DNA of 64,000 nucleotides from Desulfovibrio intestinalis (lineage in GTDB: Bacteria > Desulfobacterota > Desulfovibrionia > Desulfovibrionales > Desulfovibrionaceae): NCBI RefSeq assembly GCF_014202345.1, contig NZ_JACHGO010000001.1, positions 248,001-312,000 of the forward strand, read 5' to 3'. This document shows, piece by piece, positions 26,646 through 34,275 of this stretch. Numbering within the stretch: position 1 is the first letter of the stretch; every line of letters begins with the position of its first letter. Under the pieces are notes generated by a model, which saw only the letters and a list, made by a program, of their open reading frames with translations, made no database searches and was not told the DNA's origin. A program made the position numbers and the translations under genes.

Positions 26646-28416
26646 TAGCACTCTATATCTACGCGTTGCGGAAGACTTGCGCTTAAACAAAGGTCAGTGG
26701 GATGCTTATGAATCCCAAGGCAACTGTGTTGTCCTGGCTGGGCCAGGAAGTGGCAAGACAAAGACTCTGACGCTCAAACTCGCTCGTATGCTTATAGAAG
26801 ACGTTCAAGCGCCACGAGGACTCGCCTGCATCACTTACAACAACGAGTGTGCTAGGGAACTGGAGGAACGTCTTGGAGCACTGGGTGTTGAGCCAGGAGG
26901 ACGTGTATTTATTGGAACAGTCCACTCTTTTTCGCTTACCCAAATTATTCTTCCTTATGCAAAAGTAGCTCAGATGGGTTTGCCTGATGACTTTAAGGTG
27001 GCCTCGCGTTCAGAGCAAAGAACGGCTTTAGAGCGTGCTTTTTTTCAGGCCATAGGAGGCCCAGAAAACCCACAAAGTTGGGATTTGCCGATGAATAGGT
27101 ACAGGAAGTCGATCATTGATCGAACAGGCAGGGAGTGGAAAGAACGGGATCCTCAACTCGCCCAACTTGTAGAAACATTTGAAACAGAATTGCGAAAAGT
27201 TGGGCGTATTGATTTTGATGATATGCCCTTGCTGGCAATAAGATCTTTACAGCAACATAATTGGTTACGGAACGCTTTGTATGCAAAATATCCCATTCTT
27301 GTTGTTGATGAATACCAAGATTTAGGCTTGGCTCTCCACCAGATGGTGATGGCACTTTGCTTCAACACGGGTATGCGTCTTTTTGCAGTTGGCGATGTAG
27401 ACCAATCCATTTACGGATTTACAGGCGCGAGTCCAGAACTACTTCAAGAGCTATCTGAGCGTGATGACGTGGAAACTATCAAGCTTCGTCTGAACTATCG
27501 ATGTGGTTCTCGCATTGTCACTGCCGCGACTTATGCTTTAGGAGAAGACAGGGATTATGAGGCGGCAAGGGGGACTGGGGAAGGGACAGTTTATTTTCAC
27601 CCACAGAATGAGGCCTATCCGACGCAGGCCACCTTTCTATGCTCCACTTTGTTGCCAGAGATACGTACGCGGCTTCCCCATCTGAAGCTCGGTGATATCG
27701 CAGTTCTCTATCCTGCTGCATTTATAGGCGATCATGTTGCCGAGGCCGCTCAGACGGCAGGGCTTTCAATCCTCCGAAGCGATGGGAATGCACTTTATCC
27801 ACGTGGAAGTCGTCTTATGCGTTGGCTGGAGCAGTGCGCTGAGTGGTGTTGTGGTGGCTGGAGACGTGGTTCGCCACGTTTTGGGCGCATAACTAGTGAG
27901 GGACAACATTTATTTGCAGAAGTTCTTTCAACTGAAGATGCGCGACTTGTTTTCCAGCAAAGACTTATTGATGTATTATGGGGGCAAAAAAATGAATCTG
28001 AGCTTTTAGCTTGTTGGCTTCGAAATTTGTATGATGCCTTAATCAGTGATTTAGCGAAAGCATGCCGAACGATGGAAGATGACGTCGAAATCTTACGTGC
28101 ATTTATTGGACGTTGTTCGGAGGGTGATTGCCAAGCAATGACTATTAGCCAATTTGCAGGTCAAGGAACTGGGCTGGATAGCCTCAATTTGACCACGTTA
28201 CACAGTTCTAAAGGACGAGAGTTTTCAGTTGTTATCATGTTTGGCATAGATGCAGGGCGACTACCGCGAAGAAATTTAACCAGCCGTGAGCTGGTCGAGT
28301 CACGACGGCTGTTTTATGTTGGTCTTACCCGTGCCAAAACAGAAGTGCATATGATGTTCTCTGCCCGTAACCCGTCACAATTTATATCTGAGCTCCAAAG
28401 GCGTCTTGATGAATAA
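26638..28416 (+). CDS. gajB: GajB-like UvrD/PcrA superfamily 1 helicase (Gabija)
   Basis: This SF1A helicase of about 592 aa shows all the core motifs: AGPGSGKT (Walker A), VVDEYQD, GDVDQSIYGFTGA, LNYRCG, TTLHSSKGREF and RRLFYVGLTRAK. It overlaps the gajA-like stop by 8 nt from GTG 26638, and TTG 26620 is also possible. In Gabija, GajB assembles with the GajA tetramer. A standalone repair helicase is less likely given the coupled pair. It converges on the GHKL gene with a 27-nt gap. Confidence 0.85.
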   Translation: MSNSTLYLRVAEDLRLNKGQWDAYESQGNCVVLAGPGSGKTKTLTLKLARMLIEDVQAPRGLACITYNNECARELEERLGALGVEPGGRVFIGTVHSFSLTQIILPYAKVAQMGLPDDFKVASRSEQRTALERAFFQAIGGPENPQSWDLPMNRYRKSIIDRTGREWKERDPQLAQLVETFETELRKVGRIDFDDMPLLAIRSLQQHNWLRNALYAKYPILVVDEYQDLGLALHQMVMALCFNTGMRLFAVGDVDQSIYGFTGASPELLQELSERDDVETIKLRLNYRCGSRIVTAATYALGEDRDYEAARGTGEGTVYFHPQNEAYPTQATFLCSTLLPEIRTRLPHLKLGDIAVLYPAAFIGDHVAEAAQTAGLSILRSDGNALYPRGSRLMRWLEQCAEWCCGGWRRGSPRFGRITSEGQHLFAEVLSTEDARLVFQQRLIDVLWGQKNESELLACWLRNLYDALISDLAKACRTMEDDVEILRAFIGRCSEGDCQAMTISQFAGQGTGLDSLNLTTLHSSKGREFSVVIMFGIDAGRLPRRNLTSRELVESRRLFYVGLTRAKTEVHMMFSARNPSQFISELQRRLDE

Positions 28417-28443
28417 AGATTGTTTTTGAGGTTATCCGCTATA

Positions 28444-30534
28444 TTAATTTGAAGGCAACCCAAGTTTATCAAAAAAGGCCTTATTTCTTTCTTTTGCCGC
28501 AGTGATTAATCGGTCAAAGCCAATGACTTCAATATAGGCATTATGGGAAGGGTTGTAGCCAAAATAGCCCATATGGTCACTGGTAACAGTTAGTGCCGCG
28601 TTTTGTGCGCGAGTTTCCATAGTAGGTGTCAAGTCTGCTAGAATGTAGCAAAAGGCAGGTATTGATGCTGACTGAGGAATTGCCCGTCCGTCTTTTGTTT
28701 TTGTTCCACCAGCACGAATTTTTTTTACATATGCCAAGGCTTGCTCAATGGGGTTATCTTCCTCGCCCTCAGAGAAGTCATTACGCATGGGTCTCTTTAT
28801 TTCAATGACTGTAATACTTGCTAGTGGAAGCTGTTTGCCGTTATTGACGAGCAAAGGGTTATCATACACACCGAGCGATACAATATCCGGCCTTACTGTT
28901 TCTTCAGACTCTGTTATTGGCATGACCTTTAGAGCTTTGTCAGATGCTAAATAATTATGAAACGCGAGACGTTCATCAATAAGCCATAAGTTTGCATTTT
29001 CCAATTTTATTTCATCAGATTCAACCTGCATTGGCATTATAAGGCGGTGGACAATATTTTCTTGCGAATATTTTCCATCTCTATGTCGCAGGATGATTTC
29101 TTCAAAAAAATCTAACACTACTTTTCTATGGAAAACATAGTTGGCCAAATCTGCCATTTTTATGTCATTAACCTTAGCGAGATAGTCATTTAATCGCTCG
29201 CTATAGTCTTCAAATGGTTCATTTTCTTCTGGTGTGGACAATTCATGCCCTTTCGATATGACTTCTACTTCAAGCTCAGAAAGCTTTTTGTACAATAGAA
29301 TATCTAATTCCTTGTCTGTGGTGTCGGGGTCTACTGAGAAGTTTGGATAATGGCGCATTATGGATTTATACTTTGGTGCGGTATTATCAACAAATACCTC
29401 CACTCGTTGCCGTCCTGTTTGCTGGCTTGTCGCCAGCGTATCGCCAATTTTTTCGGAAATTTTGCTCAGAACAACCTTATCTATATCGTCAAACACGATA
29501 TCATTAACAATAACACCAACAGTAGCGTTAAACAAAGAGCCTTGGTCGCCTTCACTCCTGCTATCTTCTATCTCAAATCCTGTTCGCTCAGAGCGAACGC
29601 GCTCATCTAAGAATGGTGATGTTACGAAGCACATGTAAGCGAATGCACCATATTGATCTGCAATGCGTTTATATAATCCGGGTATTTTATTTGTTATATT
29701 AACTTTTTTTACGAGGCGGCTTGCAGCGCAGTAGCAGATTTCATGATTGCTCAAACTAGGGTTTCGAGCCTTTATATATGTCAACTCAAACCTATGACTA
29801 CCAATGCTTGCAAAGTCATATTCAATATTCCCAAGTGTGTAGCTATCAAACAAAGCATCCAGCTCAACGCTCTCGTCGCCATCAATAAGTTTTATCTGTG
29901 GTCTTCCGCCCTCTCGAATAAAGTACCAAAGGCAATGTTCCAGTAACAACTCAGAGATTTTATGAATTGTTTTTGGCGCATACTTTCTATATGCAGGGTA
30001 AAATTCTGACATTGTAACAGTCGTTTGAATAGTCGTTGCCGTAGTCGGCTTGCCCTCTGGGGCTGAGGGCATGACACCTTCTTTGCTGAATGAAAAATTC
30101 CGCTGACGCATGCTACCATTTGGCTCTGCATAACGGCTCAACACCTCAACTGTTTTGAACGCCTTGAGCCATAGAAGCCTCCCTACGCCGCGACACCCTT
30201 TTTGTTCTTTATAATCGCTATCAAGAGTCTTGAATGACTCCATATTTGCATCATTAAAACCAACTCCGTTGTCTATAATCGTGAACCCCTTTATTTCAGG
30301 TAACGCTTCGACTCCTGCTTTTCGAGGTTCATCATTAAGCAGATCAACTTGCGGAGTTTCTTTAGGTTCGCGCAAAATGTGAACGGTTATCGAACGACCT
30401 TCAGTGGCACTGCCGGCTTCATTTTCACATGCATGAATCGAGTTAACAACCGCCTCAAACAATGGGAGCAGTGCATGGGTTCGCGGAAGCGGAGTGTTCC
30501 GCAATCTACCGGCTAAATTTGTTGTCAAACTCAT
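28444..30534 (-). CDS. GHKL ATPase with C-terminal PD-(D/E)XK-like nuclease domain
   Basis: In this 696-aa protein the N-terminal Hsp90/MutL/histidine-kinase-type ATPase has N box FEAVVNSIHA (E27, N31), G1 IIDNGVGFN (D88) and G2 GCRGVGR (113-119). The C-terminal part has RPDIVS (D550), VIEIKRP (E578, K580) and QALAY (Q598), matching a PD-(D/E)XK nuclease with the QxxxY helix. GHKL ATPases coupled to nuclease domains occur in defence systems. It overlaps the AbiEii-like gene (ATGA-type), so it is likely the third gene of that operon. The function of the combination is unknown to me. Confidence 0.75.
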   Translation of the reverse strand: MSLTTNLAGRLRNTPLPRTHALLPLFEAVVNSIHACENEAGSATEGRSITVHILREPKETPQVDLLNDEPRKAGVEALPEIKGFTIIDNGVGFNDANMESFKTLDSDYKEQKGCRGVGRLLWLKAFKTVEVLSRYAEPNGSMRQRNFSFSKEGVMPSAPEGKPTTATTIQTTVTMSEFYPAYRKYAPKTIHKISELLLEHCLWYFIREGGRPQIKLIDGDESVELDALFDSYTLGNIEYDFASIGSHRFELTYIKARNPSLSNHEICYCAASRLVKKVNITNKIPGLYKRIADQYGAFAYMCFVTSPFLDERVRSERTGFEIEDSRSEGDQGSLFNATVGVIVNDIVFDDIDKVVLSKISEKIGDTLATSQQTGRQRVEVFVDNTAPKYKSIMRHYPNFSVDPDTTDKELDILLYKKLSELEVEVISKGHELSTPEENEPFEDYSERLNDYLAKVNDIKMADLANYVFHRKVVLDFFEEIILRHRDGKYSQENIVHRLIMPMQVESDEIKLENANLWLIDERLAFHNYLASDKALKVMPITESEETVRPDIVSLGVYDNPLLVNNGKQLPLASITVIEIKRPMRNDFSEGEEDNPIEQALAYVKKIRAGGTKTKDGRAIPQSASIPAFCYILADLTPTMETRAQNAALTVTSDHMGYFGYNPSHNAYIEVIGFDRLITAAKERNKAFFDKLGLPSN

Positions 30535-31571
30535 CGCAAAAACTCACTGTTAGCACTGTTGGAGTTAATTTTTGTTTGTAAGCGTTCGCATTGCTCCAGA
30601 ATAATGTCAAACTCTAAAGCCTGTGTTAGCAAAATTCCATCTTGGATCATGCTGTTATAGTCTTCACGCAGGGCTTCACGCGCTGCCCCATCAGGCACAA
30701 GGCATAGCTGCCCATTCAGGCACTCCCGATAGTCAATGGGCGCTCCAGCCTGATCCTTTTCCTGAAAGAACATAGCCTTGTGCCGCACAACCTGTTCCAG
30801 CCAAGACTTATCTGTAAGTGCGTTCTGGATGCGCTCGGTTGCTGCCAGTTGCAAAAGATCGTGCCAGTGCCGTGCAAAACGGTTACCGCGCATTTTTGCC
30901 TGACGGCAAAAGACGTGTATGGCTGTCGCTTTTTCCCAAAAGGTGCGTTCCATTTTCATGACCCGTGGCCGGGCTTGGGGAAAGACAATTCCAGGGATTA
31001 ACTGGGCAAGGTCGCAGACAACTGGCAGAAGCTCACAAGGCTCGCCGGTAGACCGCGCTCCGAACTCCAACCGGATATGCGGTGCGACATATCCGGTGCC
31101 CTGTCGCAACGGCGGGTATTTCACAAGAATACTGTCATTGTCTTTGCCGATGATGGCGAGAGTGGCCTCCATGCCATTATCAGCCAGTTCCGCTTGGAGA
31201 AGTGGAATTACGCTTTCTTCGATCCATTGCGGTAGGCGGGAACGCACAGCCTTTGTCCATTTCGCGGCCTTGCTTGATGTGGGAGGGATTCCTTCTGGTT
31301 CTGTCACCATATCTGGAAGCAGACAGCGAATATCACAGGTGAGGTCAATATCCTCCGAAAAACGGTCAATGACGTTGTAAGCCTTGGAAAGTGATGTGCC
31401 TCCCTTGAAGGTAAGCCTGTCCGTCAGCGAGGAAGAAAAAAGGCAGGACAATGTCCAGACAACCCAAACGTCTTTTTCAAGAAGGTGGGCAGGGCGGCCA
31501 GAACGTGAAGAAGCGGTGTCCAAAAGTTCGGCCTTTTCCGACGTGGTAAGAGAAAAATATGTTTCAGGCAT
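30531..31571 (-). CDS. AbiEii-family nucleotidyltransferase toxin
   Basis: The 346-aa protein has the DNA-polymerase-beta-type nucleotidyltransferase motifs FKGGTSLSKAY and FSEDIDLTCDI (GG(T)S and the DxD). A helical C-terminal half follows, the AbiEii/AbiGii toxin layout. Such toxins modify tRNA 3' ends or use GTP to halt growth on phage infection. It overlaps the AbiEi-like gene by 8 nt at its start and the GHKL gene by 4 nt at its end. Confidence 0.85.
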   Translation of the reverse strand: MPETYFSLTTSEKAELLDTASSRSGRPAHLLEKDVWVVWTLSCLFSSSLTDRLTFKGGTSLSKAYNVIDRFSEDIDLTCDIRCLLPDMVTEPEGIPPTSSKAAKWTKAVRSRLPQWIEESVIPLLQAELADNGMEATLAIIGKDNDSILVKYPPLRQGTGYVAPHIRLEFGARSTGEPCELLPVVCDLAQLIPGIVFPQARPRVMKMERTFWEKATAIHVFCRQAKMRGNRFARHWHDLLQLAATERIQNALTDKSWLEQVVRHKAMFFQEKDQAGAPIDYRECLNGQLCLVPDGAAREALREDYNSMIQDGILLTQALEFDIILEQCERLQTKINSNSANSEFLR

Positions 31572-32160
31572 GTTGTTCCAATCGACTCACAGTTCTAGCC
31601 AGCCATGAGGGTAATTCAGAACGCACAGCAGCTACCGCCTGCCATTCTTTGGCGGGTATAATTTTGTATGCTTGCGGCATAACCATTTCTACCTGCTTCG
31701 GTCCAAGCCAAGCCAAGGCTCTAAGCAATGCGCCCTCGGAACTATCTCCAAAGAGTAATTGCCACGGTGGGGCGTGTTTGATTTCCAAAACACGAGAGCC
31801 TAGCCTCAAGGCACGGCTCCGTCCCGATGTCAAAAAAATCTCACGAACGGGCACTTGTGTGGTCAGGCCTAGGCGGTTAGCCGCCGCTGCTCCATGCGTA
31901 ACCACTGTCTCACCAGTTTTTTTCGTCAAGGCAGCAATAAGTCGCTCCGGGGAAGGGGGGCGAGGGCCAAAGCGCCCCTGCAAGGGAAGCGTATACAGTC
32001 CCCTCCCAACCCGCAGTAGCTTATTTCCTTTCACCAAGCGGGTAAACGTCTGATCAACCGCTTCCCGGCTCGCTAAATGCAAAAAATCTTTGGGTGAGCA
32101 GACCCCGCCTTCGGGTAACTGGCCGGCATTGGTGAGTATATGTTGAGCAAGTGAAGACAT
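31564..32160 (-). CDS. AbiEi-like antitoxin/transcriptional regulator
   Basis: The 198-aa protein has an N-terminal winged helix (FTRLVKGNKLLRVGRGLYTLP) and the AbiEi_4/DUF6088-type body (ERLIAALTKKTGETVVTHGAAAANRLGL). It pairs with the AbiEii gene as a type IV toxin-antitoxin. An inverted repeat at the promoter upstream fits the known autorepression of AbiEi proteins. Confidence 0.85.
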   Translation of the reverse strand: MSSLAQHILTNAGQLPEGGVCSPKDFLHLASREAVDQTFTRLVKGNKLLRVGRGLYTLPLQGRFGPRPPSPERLIAALTKKTGETVVTHGAAAANRLGLTTQVPVREIFLTSGRSRALRLGSRVLEIKHAPPWQLLFGDSSEGALLRALAWLGPKQVEMVMPQAYKIIPAKEWQAVAAVRSELPSWLARTVSRLEQHA

Positions 32161-32173
32161 GATGTACCTCTTA

Positions 32174-32208
32174 TGTCAGAAATATATTCTAGTTTCTGAC
32201 AAAGTCAA
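32174..32208 (-). promoter_or_regulatory. AbiE-operon promoter with palindromic operator
   Basis: On the minus strand, -35 TTGACT (32203-32208) and -10 TATATT (32181-32186) are 16 nt apart. The 9-bp inverted repeat TGTCAGAAA/TTTCTGACA (32174-32182, 32193-32201) covers the spacer and the -10. AbiEi repressors bind such repeats. Confidence 0.65.
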
Positions 32209-32439
32209 GATGCTCAACGGGAATCCTAATCAATTCTGTTCGCATTGGCCGCGCCGGAGGCGCGTGCCTTTCAGGCATTTAAGTATGGCTAAATTACCAC
32301 AATAAGAAAGTTACGGTCTTAGCAGGATTGAGCAGCCAATTTTTTCAATGCTTACTTAGCTTTTTTGTCGTTTGGTTTGTTGTGTGCGACAGCTAACGGT
32401 GTTCTTTTTAATCCGATTGTCGATGAAGAAATTTTTAAT

Positions 32440-32498
32440 AAAGACGACAAGTCAATGTTTTTTGCTTTTATAGCAAAAAACATTGACTTGTCGTCTTT
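32440..32498. promoter_or_regulatory. perfect 27-bp palindrome upstream of the retron-like operon
   Basis: The arms at 32440-32466 and 32472-32498 are exact complements around a 5-nt centre (TTTAT). The right arm contains the -35 of the operon promoter. It may be an operator for a dimeric regulator such as the encoded Xre protein, a cruciform, or a terminator for upstream transcription. I cannot tell which. Confidence 0.8.
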
Positions 32499-32511
32499 CC
32501 TCTTATATATT
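32483..32511 (+). promoter_or_regulatory. sigma-70-type promoter of the retron-like operon
   Basis: TTGACT, a 17-nt spacer, then TATATT. Transcription would begin near 32518, giving a leader of about 364 nt before the first ORF. Confidence 0.7.
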
Positions 32512-32748
32512 GTTTGCGAAGACGGCGTTACGCCGTAGCGTTCTTTGACAATCAGAGACTGAATACTCCTTGTACTTGGTGGTTAGCCTACTCATCTCCC
32601 TTCGGGGAGCTATTGGTCGGCATCTGTCGGCTCCCACTTCTTTGATGAAGCGGGCGGAAGGAGTGCGCATGACGACGCCCACGACACGGGCGACGCCGAC
32701 GCAACGCACTGTAATATCGTATATGCGAAGCAGCTCACTCCGTTTTTT

Positions 32749-32866
32749 TGCGTTAATGCACTTTGGCACAACAGGTCGAAGTGGGAAAGAACCTCTTCGG
32801 CTAATCGCATGCAAGGAGCTACATTGGGTGCTCCTTGCATGCGTTGTTGTGTAACCATTAACGCAT
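32749..32866 (+). ncRNA. candidate retron msr-msd RNA
   Basis: TGCGTTAATG (32749-32758) and CATTAACGCA (32856-32865) are exact complements enclosing the structure, like a1/a2. Inside are a 7-bp stem CACAACA/TGTTGTG (32767-32773, 32845-32851), a short msr-like hairpin CGAAG/CTTCG (32777-32799) and a perfect 14-bp hairpin (32806-32819, 32830-32843, 10-nt loop) in the msd position. It ends 1-2 nt before the AGGAGG of the first ORF, in the transcript of a retron RT operon. A further structure ending in seven T (32660-32749) precedes it. The exact msr/msd limits and branching G are not determined. Confidence 0.6.
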
Positions 32867-32881
32867 GAGGAGGATACCACC

Positions 32882-33061
32882 ATGCGCATTACAGAAATGG
32901 AATTCCGGATGAGAATTCTGAAAAACGCCTTTATGCTGAAGCTGCGCCGCGTAACTGTCTCTGATTCCCACGTATCCTTTCCATGGCTGCCGCTACTGTG
33001 GAAGATTGCTTTGGGGCTTCCAGGGTATATTTGGAAGCAAATTATCAGCAATGAAAAGTAG
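32882..33061 (+). CDS. 59-aa protein at the head of the retron-like operon
   Basis: The ORF begins 8 nt after a perfect AGGAGG (32868-32873) and reads MRITEMEFRMRILKNAFMLK, then a hydrophobic, aromatic stretch FPWLPLLWKIALGLPGYIW near the end. A basic amphipathic N-terminus plus a possible membrane-associating segment suggests a small membrane-active or structural peptide, but there is no recognised family. The RBS and operon position support translation. Confidence 0.55.
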   Translation: MRITEMEFRMRILKNAFMLKLRRVTVSDSHVSFPWLPLLWKIALGLPGYIWKQIISNEK

Positions 33062-33131
33062 CAGTGATAGTAGTCAGGGGGATGTAGACCCAAGTGCCCA
33101 AGAAACAACCCTGACCAAATGGGGTATATAT

Positions 33132-33431
33132 ATGTCTTCAATCGGTAATATTCTCAAACTTATCAGGGCGCATCGGGCCATCTCCCAAGGGCAGATGGCT
33201 GAACGCCTTGGGGTTACTCAAAATTTTTTATCCCAGGTAGAACACGGCAAGAAGGCCGTAAGCGTCACAAAAGTTGACGAATTTGCACGGAAGTTAGGTA
33301 TTTCAAAAGAAATTCTGCTCATTGCCGGGTGTGATGTCCCCAACGAAATGACAGACAAAGATAAACAACTTTTCCTGAATATGAAGAAGTCGGCCATGCA
33401 GATTATTCTGCTTGATCAGAATCATGCTTAA
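33132..33431 (+). CDS. Xre-family HTH protein of the retron-like operon
   Basis: The 99-aa protein has a Cro/C1-type HTH: IGNILKLIRAHRAISQGQMAERLGVTQNFLSQVEHGKKAVSVTKVDEFARKLGI (residues 3-57), plus a short helical tail. The ATG at 33132 starts right at the domain. An ATG at 33051, overlapping the 59-aa ORF, would add 27 residues of Ser-rich sequence. The stop overlaps the RT start, so translation is coupled. Some retron types carry HTH accessory proteins. It could also repress the palindromic promoter. Confidence 0.8.
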   Translation: MSSIGNILKLIRAHRAISQGQMAERLGVTQNFLSQVEHGKKAVSVTKVDEFARKLGISKEILLIAGCDVPNEMTDKDKQLFLNMKKSAMQIILLDQNHA

Positions 33432-34275
33432 TATATGGAAAAAACAACATTTAGCCCTACGGCTCAATATCTCTCTTGACACTTTAGAGATGGTCGCTGG
33501 TGATATTGACTCTTACTGTACAATTAAGTCAAAAACCACAAAGAAAGGTAAAATTCGTGATGTTGCTCAAACGAATTCCTTGTTAAAATTTATCCAGCGC
33601 AGCATCTTGGATAACCTCCTCACTTCGATTCCTATAAGTCTAGACGCGCACGGTGCGGTGCCCGGCCACTCCTCCAAAACAAACGCCGCAGTTCATGCCG
33701 GTAATAAGTGTGTATTCGGCATTGATCTTAAATCCTGTTTTCCCAAAATCCATTCCTCGCGTGTTCGCAAGCTATTTGAAGAAAATTTGCGATGTAGTCC
33801 GGCAGTTGCCAGCCTGATAACCCGGCTGACGACGTTTGATTATCATCTGACACAAGGATTCTCCACTAGCGCTGCCTTGTTGAACATGATGTGCTTGCCA
33901 CTGGATGCAAAAATAAAAGAATTCGTTGTCCCTAAAAGGTTGGTATACTCTCGCTATATTGACGATATTACTATTTCTGGCGATTTTATTACTGAAAACA
34001 CGCGAGGCAGAATCCGCGAACTCATTATGGCGGAAGGATTTGTTTTAAACCGCAAGAAAGAATTCTTTTCCAGAGGGAGTTTGCCTGCCATCGTCACCGG
34101 ATTAAACGTCAATGGAGACAAACCTAAAGTACCCCGGAGCTATAAGCGAAACCTGTGGGCAGCCAAACATAATGTGAGAAGGCAACCCATGCTAAGCACG
34201 GCTTCTTTTGAAAAAAGTATGCGCTCCATAAAAGGAAAAGAACAGTACATCAGGTATATTGAAAATGAAGAATGA
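33424..34275 (+). CDS. retron-type reverse transcriptase
   Basis: The 283-aa RT has the core motifs FGIDLKSCFP (Asp101), LTQGFSTSAALLN and YSRYIDDITISG (YIDD 178-181). It also has the two retron hallmarks: NAAVH (87-91, the NAxxH motif) and VTG (224-226). Size fits a standalone retron RT that makes msDNA from a cis RNA. ATG 33424 overlaps the HTH stop, and TTG 33412 is an alternative start. Group II intron maturase and DGR RTs are excluded by the absence of maturase or extra domains and by NAxxH/VTG. Confidence 0.9.
   Translation: MLNIWKKQHLALRLNISLDTLEMVAGDIDSYCTIKSKTTKKGKIRDVAQTNSLLKFIQRSILDNLLTSIPISLDAHGAVPGHSSKTNAAVHAGNKCVFGIDLKSCFPKIHSSRVRKLFEENLRCSPAVASLITRLTTFDYHLTQGFSTSAALLNMMCLPLDAKIKEFVVPKRLVYSRYIDDITISGDFITENTRGRIRELIMAEGFVLNRKKEFFSRGSLPAIVTGLNVNGDKPKVPRSYKRNLWAAKHNVRRQPMLSTASFEKSMRSIKGKEQYIRYIENEE

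Noticed and set aside
32440..32498. 27-bp palindrome as a simple rho-independent terminator
   Set aside because: It is not followed by a clean T run, contains the -35 of a good promoter and no gene ends just upstream on the plus strand.
33412..34275. Group II intron maturase or diversity-generating retroelement RT
   Set aside because: There is no maturase/HNH domain, template/variable repeat or accessory avd gene. NAxxH and VTG motifs are retron-specific.
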